A DNA stretch of 64,000 bases, taken from contig OX485805.1 in assembly GCA_950295325.1 (NCBI GenBank), forward strand, positions 22,433,501 to 22,497,500, read 5' to 3'. The notes under the pieces were generated by a model. The model saw nothing but the letters and a program-made list of their open reading frames with translations. It did no database searches and was not told where the DNA came from. Position 1 is the first letter of the stretch. The number at the start of each line of letters is the position of its first letter. Of the stretch, positions 56,571-64,000 are shown piece by piece. This stretch comes from Polytrichum commune. Lineage: Eukaryota; Streptophyta; Polytrichopsida; Polytrichales; Polytrichaceae. A program made the position numbers and the translations under genes.

Positions 56571-57895
56571 CATTGCAGCGTACATGAATTTGCTGCCTCC
56601 ACAGACGTTGTATACAGTCTCTCCGCTTATTGCCACGCTTTGCAACACGGAGACGTAGAACTCCAACCTGAGTTCCAGCACCGGGAAGATAGTGTACAAG
56701 GTCTCCTGCAACAGATCCTTGGGAGGGGGATGGGGGATGTTGTAGATCTTCTTGAACGTAGTATTCGCCCTGACAGGGGCTCGCCCATTCCGCAGCGCGT
56801 TGTACGTCAAGAAGACGAGGCTGACCGCCCCCACCTGTTTGTTCCCCCTGGCCTCGTTGATGGCCACGATCCCTTCCGTCTTGGCGGGCACGTAAGTGCT
56901 GTGGAAGATACTGTACTCGAATTTGATCGTCTTCTCGTACAGGTCGACTACAGCAGAGAGCTTCTCCTGCTCCACTATCCACAGCCAAACGTGAGGCTCC
57001 CTCATGTCCGGAGACTTGTGCTCCTTGAACTTGGTCATGAAGGGGTTGTAGAACGGCATGTCCTTCCCCCCCTGCCTCGACGCACCCGGGATCCCCCTGA
57101 AATCGATCAGGGCAAATGGGCACCCCCGTCGATCCTCCCTCACCTCGGCCCTGTTGAGGGTCCCGTCCCACCTGGAAAATGTGACCCTTTCCACTCCGGT
57201 TGTCACCACACAAAATCGGGCCACTCCTTCGAATGTGGCCATCCTCTTCCGCGCCAAAAACCTTTTGTATTGCTCCACCTCCTGGGGATCTGTCTCGGTC
57301 TTCTTTGTCCTCTTGTTCCCCTTCTGCTTCAAAATGGAGGCGTGCTCCTTGACAAGGCAACGCATTGAGGAGCCGAAGATGTTGTAGTCGACCTTGAACA
57401 TCTTCCAACTGGCCCAATTCACGTCCCCGTCGGCCAGGAAGAGGACGTACTCGGGTATTAGGGCGTTCAATTCCCTCATTGCCGCCGTCTTCATCTTGCG
57501 GTGGTCGCACCATTCCTTTATGGAATACGTGCCGGGCTTGTGCCTTGGCCTCCTCAAAAATATCTTGGGGTAGGGTATGGTTCTACCCACTGTGTTCCCA
57601 AGAAGATGCACCGCGCACCTCTGCAACTCGGACTCCGTCAACCCTTGAAGGGACCTAAAGAACTCCCTCAGCAGTGGAGGGGCCTCCCCGGTCTTTTCCG
57701 CGCTATATTTTCCTCGGTGTCGGGGTTGACAAGATCTCCCGAGCTGTGTGCATCAAAAAACTGGGTCCACAAGTCCCAAGTGTCCCTGTTGCAGCAGATG
57801 AGGCGGAACTCACCCTTGAGCTCCAAGACAGACTTGGTTGTTGTGGACTTCATGTCGATGGACGAAAACTTGTCCACCATTGCGTCGCAGAATGC
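56571..57895 (-). CDS. Degenerate DNA-methyltransferase-like exon (frameshift)
   Basis: The exon runs from acceptor CTGCAG|GCA to donor ATG|GTAAGC. It is 1,325 nt, one short of a multiple of three. The frame breaks at an A4 run (plus-strand T4, 57708-57711), from DTEE.. to ..YSAEKTGEAPP; one missing base explains it. The long part (from 57641) holds CPFALIDFRGIPG, at the place of a methylase motif IV, and ends LRLEFYVSVLQSVAISGETVYNVCGGSKF, reminiscent of the 'GE.VlD.F.GSGT' motif that closes beta-class N6/N4 adenine or cytosine methylases. The catalytic DPPY is not preserved, so methylation activity is unlikely. The frameshift may be real or a homopolymer sequencing error. Confidence 0.6.
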
Positions 57896-57928
57896 CTGCA
57901 GTAAAAGTGAAATGTCAGTTATGCACAA

Positions 57929-58006
57929 AATACGAACACACATTCGTGAATTTGGAAGTCAATAAAATAGAAATGCACCAGGCCTTTACAAACGAACGTT
58001 CGTAAA
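57929..58006. repeat. Two palindromes in intron 1
   Basis: A degenerate copy is at 57929-57950 and a near-perfect one at 57985-58006. Read on the transcript, the second starts five bases after the 5' splice site (GTGAG then TTTACGAACG). Confidence 0.9.
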
Positions 58007-58011
58007 CTCAC

Positions 58012-59307
58012 CTTCCATTGTGGAGACGGGGTCTTGGCGTTCTCCCGCTCCTTTGGGGGACACCCGTGAGCAACCCAGACTTCTCTCGCCGCCACGATGT
58101 TGGTTGCCCAGGATGCCTCGAAGGCTTTTATCTTGTTGCCGGAGTTGAGGAAGGTGGAAATCTTCCGCAGCTTGTCCCAGTCGTCCGACCACACCAGGAA
58201 CGCCTTCCAGTAGCGCAAATCTGCCTTCAACTCGTGCTGGAAGTTGTCGTCCTTGAGGATTATCTGGGACGCCTCCAAGCTGTGTTGGCCGTCTATGATC
58301 CAGAACTCTCCATTCTGGATCCGTGGCCAGTCCTTCTCCGTCGGACGGGATGTCAGCCCCTTCGGCATGACGCAAACGGTCTGCCTATCCCACTTTACGT
58401 TGTTCATGAGATTGTTGATCTGCCACTTCACACCACCGCTCTCGCGAGACCGAACCACCCACTTGTTGGGGGACTTCTCGCACTTGAAGCAGTCCACATT
58501 GAATGTAAAGTGGCGTCCCATGGGCCAGCAATCCTTCGAGTAGTTGTTGAAGTCTCGAAGGATTCTGGTGGCCTTCACAATGTCTGGGTTCTCGCCCTTT
58601 TTCAAGGGGGTAGGCATCAATACCAGCGAGCTCACCTCCGCGGTATCTGTTACTACGGATTTCTCCATCTCTTCCCTTGTCCTCTTCGATGGCGTGGAGT
58701 TTCTGTTGGGGCCCTCCGTCGCCCTACTCGCGGAAGGCACAGGCTTGGGTGCACTTCTTGATCCTCCTGCCCCCGATGTGGATGGTTTCCTGGGGCTCTT
58801 CTTTTTCTTGTTGGCCTCGGTGACCACACTGTTGTACTTCGAGATGTTCAAGGCGAGGGCTGTCAATTTCCTTGCCGTCCAGTATGGGCTCAAGGCATAC
58901 TTCGAGAAGAGTGCGTCCAGGTCGAAGTGTTTGGCATCTTCCACTACGTTATTGGTGGCGTATGTGTAGGAGAAGGTATGCTTTTGGAAATGCAACAAAA
59001 GGTTGATATGATCCTTCTTGTTCTTCATGTCAAGAATTACATACTCCCCCTGAGCCTCTATGGACTCTATCTCCCACGTCTTCATTTGAACCCACTGTTC
59101 AGGCTGGTCCACTTTGGTCTCCAACTCGTAGGTGAAGCGCATGCAAAAGAGGCCGTCCCCGATCTTCTCTGGCAGTGCCGTCCACTCCCCCATGAAGTCC
59201 TCCTTGGGGACATAGTTGTCGTTGCCGTTGTCGTCTAACACCGACTCTGGGAGGCAATCGACCTTCACCGCGAACATCTCAATGGCGCTTCTGCTTGATC
59301 TTGCCAT
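58012..59307 (-). CDS. ParB/DGQHR-like domain exon (first coding exon)
   Basis: This exon encodes 432 residues from ATG (59307, directly after an acceptor-like TTGCAG) to donor AAG|GTGAGT. Residues 1-165 are unrecognised. A basic Ser/Pro linker (166-215) follows. Residues 240-415 contain VKWDRQTVCVMPKG and then EFWIIDGQHSLEASQII, with DGQHS at 339-343. This matches the 'DGQHR' or ParB N-terminal-type motif (iiDGqHRleA) of ParB/DndB-like proteins, with Arg replaced by Ser. In phages and bacteria ParB-like domains are often fused to DNA methylases, which matches the next exon. Expected role is DNA or nucleotide binding; not demonstrated. Longer upstream open frame to 59376 is palindrome-derived intron sequence and is not used. 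Confidence 0.65.
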
Positions 59308-59335
59308 CTGCAACAGAATATAAACAATTAGTGAC

Positions 59336-59631
59336 TTTACGAACGAACGTTCGTAAATGACATGCATATCCCGCATACTACGCAGTCTTAATGCGTCTTT
59401 GCAATTGATGTAATTATATTTACGAACGTTCGTTCGTAAATGAGGGGTTGCGAGATAATATGAATTTTTAGTATTGAATTTACGAACGAGCGTTCGTAAA
59501 AGATATGAAGATCAAAGAGACTACTCGTCATGAATGTATTTGCAATATATTTGGTTATTTTTATGAACGATCGTTCGTAAAAGATATAGGTTTTCTAGAT
59601 TTGGTTTTGTTTACGAATGTGCGTTCGTAAG
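59336..59631. repeat. Five palindromes upstream of the ParB-like exon
   Basis: Copies lie at 59336-59357, 59419-59440, 59479-59500, 59560-59581 and 59610-59631 with centres AA, TT, AG, AT and TG. Half-sites (TTCGTAA) occur near 59677 and 59709. Confidence 0.95.
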
Positions 59632-59790
59632 TATGTCCATTTGGTCTATCTTTTCGGACATTTGGTTGATTTAGTTTTCGTAAGTACATGTGAGTTGTTT
59701 TATTGGTGTTCGTAAATTTATATTTGTTCTTTAGATATTCGGATAGGTTCATATTAAAGTTAAGGTTCCATCTGAGTGATATTTGGCGTA

Positions 59791-60022
59791 TATTTACGAA
59801 CGTGCGTTCGTAAATATAGACCATTCCAAAGAACGTGGAGTGCGTATTTACGAACGTGCGTTCGTAAATATAGAGCATTCCAAAGAACGTGGAGTGCGTA
59901 TTTACGAACGCACGTTCGTAAATGGAGGTTCAGTATGCAGTGTATGTCCATTTACGAACGAGCGTTCGTAAATGGAGGTTGGGTATGCAGTGTATGTCCA
60001 TTTACGAACGAGCGTTCGTAAA
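59791..60022. repeat. Tandem palindrome array
   Basis: Two 54-bp units (59791-59844 and 59845-59898) differ at one or two bases. Two further units (59899-59950 and 59951-60000) share 'ATGGAGGTT.(G)GTATGCAGTGTATGTCCA', and a fifth palindrome follows at 60001-60022. Open frames here (YERxFVN, LRTCVRKY) are by-products of the palindrome. Confidence 0.95.
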
Positions 60023-60439
60023 TGTTAAGGTTTTGGAAGCCCCTGTCCATACATATACGATTTCGTATATATACAAATACGTATATAACACTCTTATTAG
60101 CAACTCTGCTTGCAGCCGTGCCTGCAAATCTTGGTTAGAATGATGCAAATCTTGAATCAGAACGCAATTGAGAATGAAACATGAAGAAGAAAGTGATAAT
60201 TTACATTGCATGTAACAAAATTGAATTCAAGAAGCAACATTTTCAGAATGTGAGAGGAGTTGGAAATGACAACTAATTACATTGAAATGCTGCACACTTC
60301 AAACCCTGCTTCTTCTCTTTCTGAAAATCCCAGAAATTCTCACAACTGCACACTCAATTGCCTTTCAAATGCACACTCAGTTAACTCTCTAATGCAGACC
60401 TCAAGCCTTCACAGCTTATATACAAACCCTAGCATACTC

Positions 60440-60760
60440 CCATGTACACAAAACTCACAAGCTTGTATCTCTCAAGCTTCTGAACTCTCAAGCTTCCCTA
60501 AACTCTCAAGCTTCACCTCTGAAGCTTCCCTAAACTCTGAAGCTTCAACTCTGAAACTTCCTTAAACTCTCAAGCTTCTAAAAATCACCCTCAAGCTCTC
60601 AATCTGAAACTCTGAAGCTTTGCTACTCAAGCTCTCAAGCTTTTGAAACTCACAAACTCTCACACTTAAAGCTTTCACAAACTCACAAGCTTTCACACTC
60701 TCAAGCTTGTAGAACTCTCAAGCTTTCACACTTAAGCTTCTCAATCTGAAATCTCTCAAA
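60440..60760. repeat. AAGCTT-rich short-period repeat
   Basis: 'CTCTCAAGCTT' and 'CTCTGAAGCTT' recur irregularly every 12-25 bp, around twenty times. A Ser-rich plus-strand frame at 60260-60565 overlaps part of it but is not recognised. Confidence 0.85.
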
Positions 60761-60955
60761 ACTTGCAACAAAACTAATTTAAAACTTCAAGACTAAAAAA
60801 AGCAAGAGCTTCGCTCTCTAAGCGCTCCGCTCCTCCTCTCCTCGAAATGACAAATGAGAAGAAGAGGAAGGGGTGCGGGGAGGTAGGTGCGCCGCTAGGG
60901 TTTCCCAGCACCTGCCACGTGGCACAACTCCACTGGCTAGGGCTGGGAGGGAGAT

Positions 60956-61032
60956 AGGATGGGATGGTATGGGAGGTGATGGGAAGGCATGGGATGGGAT
61001 GGGATGGGATGCGATGGGAGATGGGAGATGGT
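60956..61032. repeat. GGGAT minisatellite
   Basis: GGGAT and GGGAGAT words repeat in tandem; seen directly. Confidence 0.9.
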
Positions 61033-62640
61033 TGTATATTGGAACCCTTCATGTTATACTCATGCTTTGACATATTTATATGTAATGACGCTTTTAGGGC
61101 ATTAACTTGAAAAGCTTAGTTCAAATACATAAATTTTACTCATTTTATTTCCTTAGTACCTCTACATTTGGATTCCTTGTAAACATATTTTAGAAAAGTA
61201 TGCTCAGTTAATTCGCACTGAACAATGCATGTCATTTACTAGGTTGTCAATGTAGAATCCACCCCCAAAGATATGTATATGGTGTTTTAAAATATAGTTT
61301 ATGTAAGAGCGAGATATCTTCCAATTTGTTTGATGGTTCCTCAAATAAATACTACATGCAAAAAGGACTTCATAATATGAGATTGCGGAGAGTTGCTATA
61401 CGATACGATGTCAATTCAAGTTCCAAAAGGTGTTAGCTTGAAGTAATGCATTTCAGCCGTGTGGTCGATTATTTTGCTAGCATCAACTACGAGCTTGCGA
61501 TAAATAAAGTTAGTGCAATACGGGTTTTTGAGGAGTCAATATTGTTTGTGTGTGTAATGTACACTAGTAACAATCTAAACCCTAAACCCAAATACCACAT
61601 ACACAACTTTCACAAACCCTAAACCCCTAAACCCTACCCCCAAACCCTAACCGTAAACCCTAACCGCAAACCCTAAACCCTACATCCCTGCATCTTTTTA
61701 TCTTACCAACCTTTCTTATATGTGGCCATGTTGTTGTCTGAGGGCAGGTCAAATTGGTCTACCAATGTTGGTTGGATGGAGAATGCTTAATTCCGTTCAT
61801 AACAACTATAATAATTGATAATGATGCCAATTGTCATTTTCACATTCAAAATTAATAGATTTGAGATAAAACTTTGGTTTAGGTGATAAGTGAAATTTCA
61901 AATATTCCCTTTTTCACCTTAATAGTTATGAGTGAAATTTCATCACACAATCCACGATCTTATTATAATAACACGCATGTCTTAAGATTTCAATTTATAT
62001 CAACACTTTAAGCTATGATGATGCACATCCTTCTCATAGGATGCAAAACATATATTAATTGTAAGTACATACTATTGTATGCACCATTCCAACTTAATGG
62101 TGCATTTCCCCAAACCCTAAAAGTCTATTTCCAATAGGACCTCAACTCATTTAATCAGATGTCAACTTAAACTAACAATCGAACAATGCATTCAACTATA
62201 AATATCACCAATGATCTAATAAACGTTTAACCAATGTGTATCCGTACCCTTACAACAAGTGGAGGAAAATTCAATTTCCAATAGGACGTCAAACACATAA
62301 TAATTGTAACTATGATTCAACGTTACGGTAGCTATGGTTTCAAGTCTCAATGATCATTACGCTATCATACTATGCAGCATTACAAATTGATTAATCCTTC
62401 CTACTCATGCCATTTTAATTCCTTATTTTTACACCTAGATACCATTTGAAAGAAGACCTAACTTACATATATTATTAGGTATAATTAGTTCATAATGTCC
62501 TCAATCTACCCTAGTACAAGCCATTATGGATTAACCCAATTTTTTAGTTGTATTCATGCACTTGGTGACCATATTACGGTCATTTTTTGATGTGAAACAT
62601 ATGATACCTATAATTTTAGGGGCGTCCGCAACATGTTCTT
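61033..62640. other. Gene-free AT-rich stretch with telomere-like tract
   Basis: No gene is recognised. It includes the degenerate telomeric tract listed at 61574-61683. Confidence 0.5.
61574..61683 (+). repeat. Interstitial plant-type telomeric tract
   Basis: Degenerate CCCTAAA heptamers (about ten, with AACCGTA and AACCGCA variants) are interrupted by other sequence. The form is the plant telomere heptamer; being short and degenerate it is interstitial, not a chromosome end. Confidence 0.8.
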
Positions 62641-62663
62641 AGCCACTCTTACCTCATTGTGTG

Positions 62664-62671
62664 TGTGTGTA

Positions 62672-62710
<39 letters not shown>
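62664..62710. repeat. (TG)n(TA)n microsatellite
   Basis: A TG run passes into a long TA run; a second TA-rich palindromic tract lies at 62830-62860. Confidence 0.95.
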
Positions 62711-62712
<2 letters not shown>

Positions 62713-62976
62713 CTTCAACATTCATAACTTTATTAGGCATCAATTGTCAATTAACTTGGACTTCATACCTTAGTCGCAAATCATTAAATATTCAATGTTA
62801 ACCATCTCCATATTTAGACATTATGTGTATACATATATATATATGTATATACATATATTTCGATGAGACCTTGGTCACAACTAAGGTGTGCAACAGATTT
62901 ATATATTTTCAATATGTTGGCGTGCATGCAAGGCATGTTCCATACATGACAGTGCTATTTATATAATTCCGCATGG

Positions 62977-63234
62977 ATGGAATGGGAGATTGTTAGGTCA
63001 AAGAAGGCGGTGGGAATCCGCTTTTTAAAGAGCATCCAAGGGATTTTGAACCAGCGGGGTGAAGTACTTAAAGCTCTTCCCCCCACAACAAAGCTCTTTT
63101 CAGCGGCACATGCAAGTGTGCGCTCTTCAGACCACACCGAACGCGCTCAAGCCATTTCGGTACAGGTCACCACCCAGGCACAGTACATCACCCAGGTAGA
63201 GTACAGGCTGTACCAACCGCATATACCGCCGTAA
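62977..63234 (+). CDS. Unrecognised 85-codon open frame
   Basis: The frame MEWEIVRSKKAVGIRFLKSIQ...YQPHIPP is the only coding-like sequence between 60.6 and 64 kb. It has ordinary composition but no motif. It could be an exon or retroelement fragment. Confidence 0.2.
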   Translation: MEWEIVRSKKAVGIRFLKSIQGILNQRGEVLKALPPTTKLFSAAHASVRSSDHTERAQAISVQVTTQAQYITQVEYRLYQPHIPP

Positions 63235-63244
63235 ATACCGGAAC

Positions 63245-63266
63245 TTTACGAACGCACGTTTGTAAA
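63245..63266. repeat. 22-bp palindrome
   Basis: One substitution (CGTTTGTAAA), centre CA. Confidence 0.95.
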
Positions 63267-63318
63267 GACGAGGAGCTTCATGTTTAGACAAATGATTCGG
63301 ACCTGAACATGGCAAGGA

Positions 63319-63694
63319 TTTACGAACGTGCGTTCGTAAATCTCACATGAGAGCATGTTCTGGATTGAGCTACTCATAGATATTCACATGCACGTAATCC
63401 ATGGCAGTTATTTACGAACGTGTGTTCGTAAATATGCCTTCGAGGACCATACAGACATATTTGACCCGTATGTATTGGTACCTGATGGTCAATAATTTAC
63501 GAACATGCGTTCGTAAATCCCACATGAGAGCATGTTTTGGATTAACCTACTCCTGGATAGTCACATGCACATAATCCATGGCAATTATTTACGAACGTGC
63601 GTTCGTAAATATGCCTTCCAAGATCATACATATATATTTGACCCGTATCTATTGGTACCTGATGGTCGGTAATTTACGAACGTGCGTTCGTAAA
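63319..63694. repeat. Tandem 177-bp repeat with palindromes
   Basis: Two 177-bp units (63319-63495 and 63496-63672) and the start of a third. Each has a palindrome at its start and another about 92 bp in (63319, 63411, 63496, 63588, 63673), separated by conserved text such as 'CACATGAGAGCATGTT' and 'ATTGGTACCTGATGGTC'. Confidence 0.95.
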
Positions 63695-63779
63695 TACATC
63701 TCATTGTTTTCTACGCATCCAGCAACACATCTTCATTCATACACATCGGTATGGCAGTGATATACGAACACATAATACC

Positions 63780-63965
63780 AAGAAAAATATGCTCATCGCA
63801 AACTTACGAACGAGCGATCATTGCTGAGGGAGGCGATGGTCATCATTAACGGACGCTCGTCCGTGAAGGATGTGAATACGGGGCGCACCCATTTACGAAC
63901 GTCCGTTCGTGAATGGGTAGGTACGCAAAAGTCAACAAAATCAAATTCACAATATGAAGGGGCTC
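63780..63965 (+). repeat. Second copy of the intron-3 palindrome block
   Basis: It aligns with 54486-54735 in the same orientation ('AGAAAAATRTGCTCA', 'ACGAACGAGCG', 'CATCATT.ACG', 'GAATG.GT.GGTAYGCAA', 'GAAGGGG') with one palindrome unit fewer. Palindrome variants lie at 63803-63824, 63846-63867 and 63892-63913. Confidence 0.75.
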
Positions 63966-64000
63966 AGTGGACAGAATATTGTTGTAGTTGATTCATGCAT

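Noticed and set aside
55148-57368. Plus-strand frames of 158-328 codons opposite the ParB-like gene
   Set aside because: They are antisense shadows without domains, whereas the minus-strand exons join in phase at splice sites.
54508-60022. CRISPR-like array (short repeats with spacers)
   Set aside because: Spacing varies widely, the repeats are fully palindromic, there are no cas genes, and the DNA is clearly from a eukaryote.
52548-60022. Endogenous giant-virus segment
   Set aside because: The higher GC and phage-like ParB-methylase motif suggested it, but spliced exons with standard introns and a plant-like FCP1 domain argue for a nuclear gene, and no viral core gene is seen.
59561-60143. 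Open frames with repeated YERxFVN or LRTCVRKY peptides
   Set aside because: These peptides are the palindrome read in its two stop-free frames; the frames are not conserved between units.
61574-61683. Chromosome end
   Set aside because: The telomeric heptamers are few and degenerate, and 2.3 kb of complex sequence follows.

Overview
Organism and overall character. This is nuclear DNA from a land plant or close relative, most likely a seedless one; the species cannot be named from the sequence. The evidence is a spliced auxin-biosynthesis flavin monooxygenase (YUCCA type) with GT-AG introns, a degenerate plant-type telomeric (CCCTAAA) tract near 61.6 kb, and very low gene density. Most of the window is decayed transposable-element sequence with many G or C homopolymers and one 200-N gap (38076-38275).

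Layout. 1-17.4 kb: no convincing gene; AT-rich sequence with dispersed repeat copies (R1, R2), a MITE and two diverged satellite-like arrays (15.8-16.4 and 16.7-17.4 kb). 17.4-22.2 kb: the YUCCA gene (four coding exons, + strand, 439 aa) with a TATA box about 525 bp upstream of the start codon. 22-39.7 kb: repeats again, with several hairpin or MITE-like elements, five R1 copies and three R2 copies in the window as a whole, and weak retroelement protein fossils. 40-51.7 kb: a decayed L1-like LINE (endonuclease and reverse transcriptase, both with lost catalytic residues) split by about 6 kb that carries an intact 1,490-codon intronless ORF. That ORF resembles a P-element/THAP9-type DDE transposase with extra zinc-finger, AT-hook and C-terminal domains. 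52.5-59.3 kb: a GC-richer minus-strand locus whose four large exons join in phase into about 1,612 residues. They hold a ParB/DGQHR-like motif, a degenerate DNA-methyltransferase-like tail, a coiled coil and an FCP1/HAD-phosphatase-like domain; one single-base frameshift lies in an A-run. 59.3-64 kb: palindrome arrays, an AAGCTT-rich block, telomere-like repeat and AT microsatellites.

Main candidate for something undescribed. About 30 copies of a 22-bp palindrome (arms TTTACGAACG and CGTTCGTAAA around a variable 2-bp centre) occur between 54.5 and 63.9 kb and I saw none elsewhere. They lie in every intron of the ParB-like gene, in its flanks, and twice inside its coding sequence without breaking the frame. 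In one coding copy the stop codon that the palindrome would impose is changed to a sense codon. A ParB-like protein gene surrounded by dyad-symmetric sites suggests, as a hypothesis only, a protein with its own cognate DNA sites, by analogy with ParB-parS or with phage ParB-methylase fusions.
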